64,000 nt of DNA, from the NCBI GenBank assembly GCA_003446015.1, contig DMBU01000125.1, positions 14,844-78,843 of the forward strand. Reading direction: 5' to 3'. The position numbers were made by a program, and so were the translations under genes. The notes below the pieces were generated by a model. It saw only the letters and a list, made by a program, of their open reading frames with translations, was not told the DNA's origin and did no database searches. Positions 23,742-33,133 of this stretch are shown in pieces (within the stretch, counting starts at the first letter, position 1; the number at the start of each line of letters is the position of its first letter). The DNA comes from Bacteroidales bacterium (GTDB lineage Bacteria; Bacteroidota; Bacteroidia; Bacteroidales; UBA12077).

Positions 23742-26636
23742 TTATTTAACAGCTTCAAAAGTAAATTTCCCTTCGCGATATTCATCAATTGGAGCACAAG
23801 TACAAATTAAATTTCTGTCGCCATAGCCATCGTCAATGCGGCTAACTGTTGGCCAGAATTTATTTTCACGAATCCATTCCAATGGAAAAGCAGCTTTTTC
23901 TCTTTCGTAAGGTCTTGTCCATTCGTTTGCTATAACAACACCCTGAGTATGTGGAGCATTTCTTAACACATTGTTTTCTGCATCAGCTTTACCATCTTTT
24001 ATCTCAACTATCTCGTTATAGATTGTAATCATCGATTCAACGAAACGATCAAGTTCCTGTAATGATTCACTTTCGGTTGGTTCAACCATTAAAGTACCAT
24101 GAACAGGAAATGATAAAGTCGGAGCATGGAAACCATAATCCATTAATCGTTTTGCTATATCAGCTTCGGTAATATTTGCCATAGCTTTAAAGTTACGACA
24201 CTCAACAATCATCTCATGTGCTACAAATCCGGTTTCGCCTGAATAAAGTATATCATAATATCCTTTTATAGATGCTGCAAGATAATTGGCATTTAGAATA
24301 GCCATTTTACTTACGCTGGTTAAGCCATCGCCGCCCATCATTTTAATAAATGCATGCGAGATAGTTAATACACTTGCACTGCCCCAGGGAGCTGCAGATA
24401 CAGCTTTTATTGCTTTATCCGTTCCAATTTTCACAACAGGATGCGAAGGAAGATAAGGTTTAAGTTTTTCATTAACTCCAATTGGTCCTACTCCTGGTCC
24501 ACCTCCACCATGAGGAATAGCAAATGTTTTATGTAAGTTCAAGTGACAAACATCTGCGCCAATTGTTGCAGGATTTGTTAAACCCAGCTGGGCATTCATA
24601 TTTGCACCATCCATGTAAACTAATCCTCCGTTCTTATGAACGATTTCATTCATTTCTTTGATTTTGCTTTCAAACACACCATGTGTTGATGGATATGTAA
24701 CCATCCATGCAGCTAAATTATCTTTGTGTTCTTCTGCTTTCTTTCTTAAATCTTCGATATCAATATTCCCGTTTTTATCGCATTCAACAACCACAACATT
24801 CATTCCTGCCATTACTGCACTTGCAGGGTTTGTTCCGTGAGCCGATGAAGGTATTAATGCAATATTACGATGTCCCTGTCCATGTTCAATATGATACTCA
24901 CGAATAACCATTAATCCGGTATATTCACCTGCAGCTCCTGAGTTTGGCTGGAACGAAATGGCTTCAAATCCGGTAATAACCTTAAGATCTTCTTCCAATT
25001 CATGAAATAACTGATGATAACCTTCAGCCTGATCAGCAGGTACAAATGGATGCATTCCGCCAAATTCTGGCCAGCTAAGTGCAAACATCTCAGTTGCGGC
25101 ATTCAGTTTCATGGTACATGATCCTAACGAAATCATTGAATGTGTTAGCGAAAAATCTTTACGCTCAAGCTTTTTAATATAACGCATCATTTCAGTTTCT
25201 GAACGATAACGATTAAACGTGTCAAGAGCCAGAAAATCACTTGTACGTGCAAATTTCTTATCAAAAGCTATATTTTCATTCACATGGCAGGCAACATTTT
25301 CTTTTTTACCTGCAGCAATCGTGAAAATTTCAATAACACTATTAATATCCTGAATTATTGTTGTTTCGTCGGTACTGATACCAATTGTTTTATCATCGAT
25401 ATAATTAAAGTTGATTTCTCTTTCTAATGCTAATTTTTTAATGTCTGCAGACTTAACATTACCAAGATTTACTTTTAAAGTATCGAAGAAATCAGTATTT
25501 TCCTGTTTGTAACCTAAAGCCTGTAACTTTTCGTTTAACGTAACAGCCATACTATGAATATGTAATGCAATCCGTTTTAAACCTTCTGCTCCATGGTAAA
25601 CAACGTACATACCAGCCATCGTAGCTAATAATGCCTGTGCCGTACAAATATTTGAAGTGGCACGTTCACGTTTGATATGTTGTTCACGAGTTTGAAGAGC
25701 CATCCTTAAAGCAAGCTTATTTTGAGCATCTTTTGAGATACCAATAATTCGTCCAGGCATGTTTCTCTTATACTTATCAGATGTTGCAAAATAACCAGCG
25801 TGTGGACCACCATATCCCATTGGAATACCAAAACGTTGTGTAGATCCAACAACCACATCAGCACCCCACTCACCTGGAGGAGTTAAAAGAACCAGACTCA
25901 TAATATCAGCTGCAACAGTTACTGCTGTTTCGTTCTGATGTGCTTTTTCTACAAATTTTTTATAATCCAGAATTTTTCCATCAGCTGTAGGATATTGAAC
26001 AATTGCACCAAAGATTTTATCGTTCAATTCAAATGTTTTATAATCACCTTTTACTATTTCTATACCTAAAGGAATTGCTCTGGCTTCAATTACATCAGCC
26101 GTTTGAGGAAAAATATTATTATCAATAAAGAACCCATTCACCCCGGCTTTTGCTTGCGCTCTTGATCTCCCGTTAAATAGCATAATCATTGCTTCAGCAG
26201 CAGCAGTAGATTCATCAAGTAAAGATGCATTTGCTATTTCCATACCCGTAAGTTCCATGATCACAGTTTGGAAATTTAATAAAGCTTCTAATCGTCCTTG
26301 TGAAATTTCTGCCTGATAAGGAGTGTATGAAGTATACCAACTAGGATTTTCCAGAATGTTTCGCTGAATAACCGCTGGCATAATCGTGTCGTAATAACCT
26401 AATCCGATAAACGTTTTATAGAGTTTGTTTTTTGAAGCTATCTTTCTAAGTTTTTTAGAATACTCGAACTCACTTATCCCTTTACCAAGGTTGAGAGGTT
26501 TTTCAAGTCTTATTGATTTAGGTACTGTTTTATCAATTAATTCATCTAAACTGGAAACGCCTATTTTCTCAACCATCTTATTGATTTCATGATCTCTCGG
26601 ACCATTATGACGTTGAATGAAATTATCTTGAGCCAT
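23742..26636 (-). CDS. gcvP: Glycine dehydrogenase (decarboxylating), P-protein
   Basis: 964 residues, the full length of the single-chain P-protein. It decarboxylates glycine with PLP and passes the aminomethyl group to the H-protein lipoyl arm. The PLP lysine is Lys703 in HLNLHKTFAIPHGGGGPG; other family blocks are FIGLGYYDT, SYTPYQAEISQGRLE and QPNSGAAGEYTGL. The other glycine-cleavage genes (gcvT, gcvH) are not in the window. Monocistronic, with a TAATTTTG -7 box upstream and a strong terminator. Confidence 0.97.
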   Translation of the reverse strand: MAQDNFIQRHNGPRDHEINKMVEKIGVSSLDELIDKTVPKSIRLEKPLNLGKGISEFEYSKKLRKIASKNKLYKTFIGLGYYDTIMPAVIQRNILENPSWYTSYTPYQAEISQGRLEALLNFQTVIMELTGMEIANASLLDESTAAAEAMIMLFNGRSRAQAKAGVNGFFIDNNIFPQTADVIEARAIPLGIEIVKGDYKTFELNDKIFGAIVQYPTADGKILDYKKFVEKAHQNETAVTVAADIMSLVLLTPPGEWGADVVVGSTQRFGIPMGYGGPHAGYFATSDKYKRNMPGRIIGISKDAQNKLALRMALQTREQHIKRERATSNICTAQALLATMAGMYVVYHGAEGLKRIALHIHSMAVTLNEKLQALGYKQENTDFFDTLKVNLGNVKSADIKKLALEREINFNYIDDKTIGISTDETTIIQDINSVIEIFTIAAGKKENVACHVNENIAFDKKFARTSDFLALDTFNRYRSETEMMRYIKKLERKDFSLTHSMISLGSCTMKLNAATEMFALSWPEFGGMHPFVPADQAEGYHQLFHELEEDLKVITGFEAISFQPNSGAAGEYTGLMVIREYHIEHGQGHRNIALIPSSAHGTNPASAVMAGMNVVVVECDKNGNIDIEDLRKKAEEHKDNLAAWMVTYPSTHGVFESKIKEMNEIVHKNGGLVYMDGANMNAQLGLTNPATIGADVCHLNLHKTFAIPHGGGGPGVGPIGVNEKLKPYLPSHPVVKIGTDKAIKAVSAAPWGSASVLTISHAFIKMMGGDGLTSVSKMAILNANYLAASIKGYYDILYSGETGFVAHEMIVECRNFKAMANITEADIAKRLMDYGFHAPTLSFPVHGTLMVEPTESESLQELDRFVESMITIYNEIVEIKDGKADAENNVLRNAPHTQGVVIANEWTRPYEREKAAFPLEWIRENKFWPTVSRIDDGYGDRNLICTCAPIDEYREGKFTFEAVK

Positions 26637-26692
26637 ATTTTGAAATTATTTAATGTATAAAAGAGTTATTTATTTGTTTATTTTTTTCAGTC

Positions 26693-26700
26693 CAAAATTA
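26693..26700 (-). promoter_or_regulatory. -7 promoter box of gcvP
   Basis: Reads TAATTTTG on the minus strand (consensus TAnnTTTG), 57 bp upstream of the gcvP ATG. Confidence 0.45.
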
Positions 26701-26806
26701 AAAATAAGAATCATGAATAACCACTAAAATTATCATGTTATTTTTCAGTAAAGCATGTTTTAAAACAACTATTCAGTTTTAATGTTTAGCATTAACTTTC
26801 AAGGCA

Positions 26807-27445
26807 TTAAAAGAATGGGTTTGTGCTTTTTTCATGCGCAATAGTTGTTTTTCCTCCATGTCCGGGATACACAATAGTATCACCATCTAAGGTAAACAAT
26901 TTTTCATTTATGCTTGAAATCAACGTGTCGTAATCTCCACCAGGCAAATCCGTTCTGCCAATTCCTCCGGCAAATAATACATCACCTACAATTATAAACT
27001 TATCTGTTTCATTATACAAAGCAATGCTACCTGGTGAATGACCGGGAACATGTTTAACAATTAAAGTTGTGTTACCAAATTTAATTTCATCACCCTCATT
27101 CACCAAACGTCCTGGCATTGGAGGTTCCTGAACATTAAACCCAAAAGCTAAGGCCATATCGTTTGCTCGTTCAAGCAAAGGGATATCTTCTTTATGCGCG
27201 ATTGATAAAACATTATACTTACCGGTTAAATAAGCATTCCCCATGATGTGATCAATATGACAATGTGTATTGATGATCGATACTAATTTAAGATTGTTTT
27301 CTTCGATAAAATTATCGATTTTCTCAAATTCGTGTTCTTCGTTACATCCAGCATCAATAACAATACATTCATTGGTTTCGTCGTAAAGTAAAAATGTATT
27401 TTCCTGAAATGGATTAAAAGTAAATATTTTGATTTGTGTCATCAT
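26807..27445 (-). CDS. Glyoxalase-II-like metallo-beta-lactamase-fold hydrolase
   Basis: 212 residues, one MBL-fold domain. Metal ligands are visible in THCHIDHIMGN (HxHxDH), VKHVPGHSPGS, VGDVLFAGGIGRTDLPGG and the C-terminal YPGHGGKT. This combination is typical of the small glyoxalase-II-like thioester hydrolases (YcbL type), cytoplasmic and binding two zinc or iron ions. The natural substrate is uncertain. It follows pcm by 12 bp in the same operon. Confidence 0.9.
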   Translation of the reverse strand: MMTQIKIFTFNPFQENTFLLYDETNECIVIDAGCNEEHEFEKIDNFIEENNLKLVSIINTHCHIDHIMGNAYLTGKYNVLSIAHKEDIPLLERANDMALAFGFNVQEPPMPGRLVNEGDEIKFGNTTLIVKHVPGHSPGSIALYNETDKFIIVGDVLFAGGIGRTDLPGGDYDTLISSINEKLFTLDGDTIVYPGHGGKTTIAHEKSTNPFF

Positions 27446-27457
27446 TTTTAATATTAA

Positions 27458-28099
27458 TTATTGTCTTCCTTTTAACATAGGAACAAATGCAAAGTAACCA
27501 TGTTCAGTTTCTTTAAATTCTTCTTCATTAATTCTCTCAACAAGTGTCATTACCTGACCTGCCGAACCTCCAACAGGAACAACCATTCTCCCGCCGATCT
27601 TTAATTGTTTTAGCAAATCACGCGGAATATCAGGAGCTCCTGCGGTAATTAAAATACCATCAAATGGAGCATAGCTGGGTTGACCTAAATAGCCATCGCC
27701 ATAAAAAAAATAAGGTTTATAAGCCATATCATTTAGTAAAGCCCGTGATTTAAGATACAACTCGCGCTGACGTTCTATTGTATACACTTTAGCCCCAAGC
27801 TCAAGAAGTACTGCACATTGGTAACCTGATCCGGTTCCAACTTCCAAAATTTTATCATGTTTTTTAACCTCTAAAAGCTCTGTCTGGAAAGCAACAGTAT
27901 ATGGTTGAGAAATTGTTTGTCCTGCTCCAATTGGAAATGCCTGATCACGGTATGCAAATTCGACAAATCCGCTATCCATAAAATAATGGCGAGGTATTTT
28001 TCCTATAGCATCAAGAATTCTTTTATCTTTTATTCCCTTTTCCGAGATGGTATCAACAAGTTTTTTTCTTAATCCTTTATGTCGATATGAATCAACCAT
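27458..28099 (-). CDS. pcm: Protein-L-isoaspartate O-methyltransferase
   Basis: 213 residues. The SAM-binding motif ILEVGTGSGYQCAVL, the preceding QTISQPYTVAFQTELL block and the later GRMVVPVGG are diagnostic of PCMT. It methylates isoaspartyl residues in aged proteins to start their repair. First gene of a two-gene unit with the MBL hydrolase; a TATATTTG -7 box lies at 28139-28132 on the minus strand. Confidence 0.95.
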   Translation of the reverse strand: MVDSYRHKGLRKKLVDTISEKGIKDKRILDAIGKIPRHYFMDSGFVEFAYRDQAFPIGAGQTISQPYTVAFQTELLEVKKHDKILEVGTGSGYQCAVLLELGAKVYTIERQRELYLKSRALLNDMAYKPYFFYGDGYLGQPSYAPFDGILITAGAPDIPRDLLKQLKIGGRMVVPVGGSAGQVMTLVERINEEEFKETEHGYFAFVPMLKGRQ

Positions 28100-28334
28100 T
28101 TAATCAGTGTATCAATATAAAACAACTCTCGCAAATATAACAGAACAATTTACAATAATCAAAGAAGCTTTTTACTAAATGATTCCTGCGAAACATCTAT
28201 TAAAATTAAAAAAGTACTACATATTAACGTTTTAACATTAATAATGCGATGGGTTTTATTAATTAAAAAGGTTATCAACATAATTTGGTTGATAAATAGA
28301 ATGTTCGAACCATGTTCTAAGTTTTTAAAAAAAT

Positions 28335-28342
28335 TAAGTTTG
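28335..28342 (+). promoter_or_regulatory. -7 promoter box of the Gfo/Idh/MocA gene, with upstream inverted repeat
   Basis: TAAGTTTG ends 19 bp before the ATG at 28362. An 8-bp inverted repeat, TTATCAAC-N8-GTTGATAA, lies at 28272-28295 and could be an operator for this gene or for the divergent pcm. Confidence 0.4.
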
Positions 28343-28361
28343 TATAAATATATCTTCTATT

Positions 28362-29276
28362 ATGAAAATAGGACTAATTGGAATTAATACATTACAACAG
28401 GAAGAACATTTTAAAATTATTCATCAGGCATTGGGTAAAAACCTACATGGAATTTTTTCTCATTCTGAAGAAGCTATTCCAATTAGCACAAATTATAATA
28501 TAAAATTATATAAATCGTCAAACGAGTTATTTGAAAAAGTTGATGCAGTTTATTTTGCAAATTCTGTAAAACCCAATTTTGATTTTGCAATTAATGCCCT
28601 AAAAAAGGCTTGTCACCTTTTTATAGAAAATATTTCAATGCTTAGCATTGAAGAAGTAAAGCAACTTTATAAAGTTGCTTTTGAGGCCAGAACAAAAATT
28701 CAGTTGAAACTCACAAAATCTTTTACCCCCGAATATAGTGAAGTAAGAAATTTCATTTCAGATTCTAAGTTAATAGAAATAAGTAACAGCTTTTCAAAGC
28801 TATTAAGACTTGATGACTACTTTTCAGAAATTTTAAATAATTTATTTTTTGCAAACCAAAATATTCAATCAAGTATAAAAAAAATATCTCCTTTAGCTCT
28901 ACCCTTGGATAACAGTCATTTTAGTTTAGTGCAAATTCGATTAGATTATGATAACGGAGCTGTAGTAAATATGAAATTTAATAATATTTCAAAGGAAGAT
29001 GAAAGCACAGTTACTTTCCATAAAAAGGATGAAATAATATATATCGATTTTATTAAACATTATGCAATAAAACACAAAATCGCTGAAGGGCAAGTTGTCC
29101 GACAAGAGTTTTTCATTACTAACGAAACAGCATTCAATACAGAAATGGTTAATTTCATTAAGTCTTGCAAAGATATTGAAATGCACAACGTTTCAGAGCA
29201 CCCTGCGGAACTTAAGATAATTCAGTCCACACAAGAAATTAAAGACAGGTTAATTCAGATGTTTCATCCAATATAA
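28362..29276 (+). CDS. Gfo/Idh/MocA-like oxidoreductase
   Basis: 304 residues. The N-terminal Rossmann strand is KIGLIGINT, without a full GxGxxG, followed by the DAVYFANSVKPNFDFAINAL and HLFIENI segments typical of Gfo/Idh/MocA proteins. The expected EKP motif appears only as IEN, and the C-terminal domain is short, so cofactor use may be reduced. It precedes a polyprenyl sugar-phosphate transferase by 110 bp on the same strand, pointing to nucleotide-sugar or surface-glycan metabolism. Confidence 0.7.
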   Translation: MKIGLIGINTLQQEEHFKIIHQALGKNLHGIFSHSEEAIPISTNYNIKLYKSSNELFEKVDAVYFANSVKPNFDFAINALKKACHLFIENISMLSIEEVKQLYKVAFEARTKIQLKLTKSFTPEYSEVRNFISDSKLIEISNSFSKLLRLDDYFSEILNNLFFANQNIQSSIKKISPLALPLDNSHFSLVQIRLDYDNGAVVNMKFNNISKEDESTVTFHKKDEIIYIDFIKHYAIKHKIAEGQVVRQEFFITNETAFNTEMVNFIKSCKDIEMHNVSEHPAELKIIQSTQEIKDRLIQMFHPI

Positions 29277-29386
29277 TTCTATTTCTTCTTTAATTAGACT
29301 TGACTAAAATTGTTTTTTTATTAACAACAAATTTACTTCTTTTACGTTGTAACAATTAACCTTAAAAATTCCCAATTTTTTATTGG

Positions 29387-30802
29387 ATGAATAAACGTAT
29401 ACACACTCTTAAATATCTTTTTTTCGACTATTTTGCAGCTATACTGAGTTGGACAATATTTTTCATCTATAGAAAAACATATATCGAACCTTTTAAGCTT
29501 GGGTATGAAATTCCATTAGAATTTACTCATAAATACTATTTAGGTATTTTAATTATTCCTTTATTCTGGATCTTTTTATATTATTTGAGCGGTTATTATA
29601 AAGATATTTATAGAAAATCGAGGTTGAAAGAACTTGCTCAAACACTGTTTACCATTTTAATTGGATCTGTAATCATATTTTTTACTTCATTACTTGATGA
29701 TCAGATTCTTTATTATAAGCACTATTATAAACTATTTTCATCACTTCTAATATTGCAATTTGCACTTACATATATTCCCCGTTTGATAATCACATCAATT
29801 ACAAATCATAAAATTCATAGCCGAAAGATTGGTTTTAAAACAATACTATTAGGGGGAAACAGAAAAGCAATTGAAATTTTTCAGAATATTGAAGAACAGC
29901 CAAAATCTGTTGGAAATAAATTTATAGGTTTTGTAAGTATTGACGAAAAAGAAAAATTCTTATTAGAAAAATATTTAAAAAATCTTGGAAACTTAAAGGA
30001 TATCAAAGAAATAATAGATAAACACAAGATTGAAGAAGTAATTATTGCTTTAGAATCAACCGAGCATAAAGAAATCGAAAAGATAATCAACTATCTGGAT
30101 GACAAGGATGTAGTTATAAAGGTTATTGCCAGTATGTACGATATTCTGACCGGGAAAGTAAAAATGGCACATATTTATAGCATCCCTCTTATTCAAATTT
30201 CACATAGTTTAATGCCTATATGGCAGCAGCAAACCAAGCAGCTAATTGATATTTTCATTTCTCTTTTTGCACTTATTGTTTTTTCTCCTTTATTCATTTT
30301 TCTTGCTGTTGGTATAAAGCTAACATCCAAAGGACCTATATTTTATAGTCACGAGCGAATTGGTCAGTTTGGGAAACCTTTTACCTTGTATAAATTCAGG
30401 TCGATGTTTATTGATGCTGAAAAAAACGGACCCGCTCTTTCGTCTAAAGATGACGATCGGATTACTCCATATGGCAAATTCATGAGAAAATCTAAACTAG
30501 ATGAGTTACCCAACTTTTATAATGTTTTAAAAGGTGATATGTCTATAGTTGGCCCACGGCCCGAAAGAAAATTTTATATCGATCAGATTGTTAAAAAGGC
30601 ACCTCATTATTTACATCTGCAAAAAGTAAAACCGGGAATAACTTCTTGGGGACAGGTGAAATATGGATATGCCGAAAATGTAGAGCAAATGATTGAACGA
30701 TTAAAATACGATATTCTTTACATTGAGAATATGTCGGTTTATGTTGATTTTAAGATCATGATTTATACCATCTTAAAAATTTTAAAGGGCAAGCACATTT
30801 AA
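29387..30802 (+). CDS. Undecaprenyl-phosphate sugar-1-phosphate transferase (WbaP/WcaJ type)
   Basis: 471 residues. Four or five N-terminal membrane helices (within 1-140), a nucleotide-binding-like middle (TILLGGNRKAIEIF), one more helix (about 285-305) and the bacterial sugar transferase domain. Its motifs are GPIFYSHERIGQFGKPF, LYKFRSM, KLDELPNFYNVLKGDMSIVGPRP and KPGITSWGQV. It loads the first sugar phosphate onto undecaprenyl phosphate at the inner membrane, starting an exopolysaccharide or O-antigen unit. No other glycosyltransferases are near. The last 4 bp overlap the convergent thpR gene. Confidence 0.93.
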   Translation: MNKRIHTLKYLFFDYFAAILSWTIFFIYRKTYIEPFKLGYEIPLEFTHKYYLGILIIPLFWIFLYYLSGYYKDIYRKSRLKELAQTLFTILIGSVIIFFTSLLDDQILYYKHYYKLFSSLLILQFALTYIPRLIITSITNHKIHSRKIGFKTILLGGNRKAIEIFQNIEEQPKSVGNKFIGFVSIDEKEKFLLEKYLKNLGNLKDIKEIIDKHKIEEVIIALESTEHKEIEKIINYLDDKDVVIKVIASMYDILTGKVKMAHIYSIPLIQISHSLMPIWQQQTKQLIDIFISLFALIVFSPLFIFLAVGIKLTSKGPIFYSHERIGQFGKPFTLYKFRSMFIDAEKNGPALSSKDDDRITPYGKFMRKSKLDELPNFYNVLKGDMSIVGPRPERKFYIDQIVKKAPHYLHLQKVKPGITSWGQVKYGYAENVEQMIERLKYDILYIENMSVYVDFKIMIYTILKILKGKHI

Positions 30803-31356
30803 TTTAATTGAAACTCCCTTAATACTTTATATATTGGTCCCTTTGGAGTAAGAATACTTTCGTAAAATAATACTTTATCAATTACCAGATTTTGAAACAC
30901 TACATCTTTATATTCTTCTGTAAGCTTTTTGATTCTATTTTTATCATTTAAAAATTTCGTTCTGCCAATTGTTAAATGAGGTTTAAACAACTTTTCTTCG
31001 CTCGAAAAACCCTGCATTGACATTGCTTCATTAACAGCCAGCTTTAATCCGTTCAAACTTTCCGATTCATGAATTCCAATCCATAATGCTTTAGGATTTA
31101 ATGTGTTTTTAAATACACCCAGATTCTCACATTTCAAATTAAAAGGACTAATGTTCTCCAGTTTTTCAGATAATGATTTCCCTATTTCATCTATTATATT
31201 TTCTTCAGTATCGCCAATAAAAAAAAGAGTAATATGCAAGTTCCAGCTTTCAACCCATTTAATCCGTTCTTCTTTTAACTCAAATTTTATTTTGTGAATA
31301 AGCTCACTGGCATTCTTTGATAAAGGAACTTTTATTGCAATAAATGTTCTTTTCAT
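30799..31356 (-). CDS. thpR: RNA 2',3'-cyclic phosphodiesterase (2H family)
   Basis: 185 residues from ATG 31356 (MKRTFIAIKV); an upstream in-frame ATG at 31413 adds residues not seen in the family. Two HxT motifs, LHITLFFIG and PHLTIGRTKF, are the twin catalytic sites of the 2H phosphoesterase fold. The enzyme opens 2',3'-cyclic phosphates (the LigT/ThpR family). It overlaps the end of the sugar transferase gene by 4 bp in convergent orientation, so read-through from either side is likely. Confidence 0.9.
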   Translation of the reverse strand: MKRTFIAIKVPLSKNASELIHKIKFELKEERIKWVESWNLHITLFFIGDTEENIIDEIGKSLSEKLENISPFNLKCENLGVFKNTLNPKALWIGIHESESLNGLKLAVNEAMSMQGFSSEEKLFKPHLTIGRTKFLNDKNRIKKLTEEYKDVVFQNLVIDKVLFYESILTPKGPIYKVLREFQLN

Positions 31357-31426
31357 AACATATTCTACTTGAAATCGATGTAAAATAAAATTATATTTAC
31401 AATTAAACAACAAAAATTAATATGTA

Positions 31427-31576
31427 TGTCCGCTTTTATGCATAATGAACTTATTGATTTTCTTCTATTGCCCCGTACCCTAAAGGGAGAGAAGAAAATC
31501 AATTACACCCTTTAGGGTTTGGGGCAAATAATTGATTTTCTATATAATAACAATCTAGTATGCATAAAAGCGGACA
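31427..31576. mobile_element. MITE-like nested palindromic element, 150 bp
   Basis: Perfect 18-bp terminal inverted repeats TGTCCGCTTTTATGCATA (31427-31444) and its complement (31559-31576). Inside are further perfect arms: ATTGATTTTCTTCT (31453-31466) with 31490-31503, TTGCCCC (31468-31474) with 31521-31527, and ACCCTAAAGGG (31477-31487) with 31508-31518. No open reading frame and no clear target duplication. It can fold into several alternative hairpins on both strands. Confidence 0.75.
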
Positions 31577-31620
31577 ATCAAAAAATTAAATATCAAATTA
31601 ACATTTTAAAACCTTAAGCC

Positions 31621-32268
31621 ATGAAAAAAGTTGCAGTTGTATTATCAGGAAATGGGGTTTTTGATGGAGCCGAAATCCATGAAGCTACACTTACTTTGTA
31701 TTCAATTGTAAAAAATGGTGCCACTTATGAAATATTTGCTCCAAATATTGATCAGCATCATGTAATAAATCATATAACCGGAGAGGAAATGGCCGAAAAG
31801 AGAAATGTTTTAGTAGAATCGGCGAGAATTGCCAGAGGCAAAATAAGTAATTTGGCAGATTTTAAAGCTTTCGATTTTGATGCCTTAATATTTCCCGGAG
31901 GCTTTGGAGTAGCCAAAAACCTATGCTCATTTGCTTTTGATGGCACTGAATGCAAACTTAATCTTGATGTTGAAAAAGCGATACGAAGTATGATTGAACT
32001 TCAGAAACCAATTGGAGCGTTATGTATTGCGCCAGTACTTTTAGCAAAAATATTGGGAGATGTAAAAATTACAATCGGACAGGATAAATCTACTGCCAAT
32101 GCTGTAAAAAGTATGGGTGCAAATCATCAGGATACTACACATGGTGAAATCATCATTGACAACAAAAATAAAATAGTTACAACACCATGTTATATGCTCG
32201 ATGCAAATATTGGACAGATTGGCGATGGAGCAAATAATCTTGTCAAAGCTGTTTTAGATTTGATATAA
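31621..32268 (+). CDS. elbB: ElbB, DJ-1/PfpI-superfamily glyoxalase-like protein
   Basis: 215 residues, full length. The opening VAVVLSGNGVFDGAEIHEA and the FPGGFGVAKNL block are specific for ElbB; the superfamily nucleophile Cys is in GALCIAPVLLAK. E. coli ElbB affects isoprenoid yield and has weak glyoxalase activity; its true role is uncertain. Single gene just downstream of the 150-bp palindromic element, which may supply its leader. Confidence 0.93.
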   Translation: MKKVAVVLSGNGVFDGAEIHEATLTLYSIVKNGATYEIFAPNIDQHHVINHITGEEMAEKRNVLVESARIARGKISNLADFKAFDFDALIFPGGFGVAKNLCSFAFDGTECKLNLDVEKAIRSMIELQKPIGALCIAPVLLAKILGDVKITIGQDKSTANAVKSMGANHQDTTHGEIIIDNKNKIVTTPCYMLDANIGQIGDGANNLVKAVLDLI

Positions 32269-32311
32269 GTTTAAAGGTAAAAAGCTGGAAAGTCCCGTTA
32301 AAAAATCAATT

Positions 32312-32953
32312 TCAATACGACATTTTCAATCGCTCTACAACTTGTTGGTCCAGTGTTATTTGACCAGTCTCGATAAGTCTAACAACGCGTTCAATAAGTG
32401 CATCATCGCCTCTTGGATCGTACTGTGATTTTAAATCGGACCCAAATATACGGGCTATAGTTTGCCAAAAAACAGCAGAAACGGCTCCTCTTAAATCTTT
32501 TAATAATTCGTATGAAGTATCCCCTGTTTCCCGATCAATAAGCTTAAGCAGAATTCTTCCCTGAGTTATCGTTAAGTGTTTAAGTTCATTACCAAATTCG
32601 TCCATAAGTTGTTTCTCTATGGTTTTTACATATTTTTTTCTTTCCTTTTCGGTTTTTAAGCCTTGAAATTCGCTCTCCATCTCATCCAATTTTTTCTTAG
32701 CATATATTGCATATGGGTAAGCTCTCTTAACATCTCTCACTAATTTTGAATAGCGTCTTTCTCTATACTTATTCTTGAAAACCAATTTTGGAAAAATAAC
32801 AACTTCTTCTATACTAACATTAGGAATAGTATCTCCATTAACAATAACAGTTCGGGTTACTATAAATGTGTCCTTTACAGAATTTTTCTGTGCACTTGAG
32901 TATTTTAAGAAAAGTACAAAGAATATTAAAAGGCTGATCAAAAAGGACTTCAT
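32312..32953 (-). CDS. DUF4294 family exported protein
   Basis: 213 residues with a signal peptide (about 1-21, ending SSAQ). The conserved DUF4294 stretch runs from RRYSKLVRDVKRAYPYA through LTITQGRILLKLIDRETG to AVFWQTIARIFG. The family is specific to Bacteroidota and its function is unknown; periplasmic location is expected. Monocistronic. Confidence 0.88.
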   Translation of the reverse strand: MKSFLISLLIFFVLFLKYSSAQKNSVKDTFIVTRTVIVNGDTIPNVSIEEVVIFPKLVFKNKYRERRYSKLVRDVKRAYPYAIYAKKKLDEMESEFQGLKTEKERKKYVKTIEKQLMDEFGNELKHLTITQGRILLKLIDRETGDTSYELLKDLRGAVSAVFWQTIARIFGSDLKSQYDPRGDDALIERVVRLIETGQITLDQQVVERLKMSY

Positions 32954-33133
32954 AAGTATTTCAAATTTTCAACAATAATACGAATGAAATATTAAATTGT
33001 TGTGTGTATCTTCAAATTAAGCTCTTAGTTTTTCAATTGAATATGATAATGTTGAAAAATATGCATTAAAATTTGCAATGTTCAAATTGCATTCCTACAT
33101 TGTAAAGCTTTTATGATATTCTCTTTAACATAA

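Noticed and set aside
28272..28295. Inverted repeat TTATCAAC-N8-GTTGATAA as a strong operator call
   Set aside because: Kept only as a note under the promoter feature; 8-bp arms in AT-rich DNA are not rare enough on their own.
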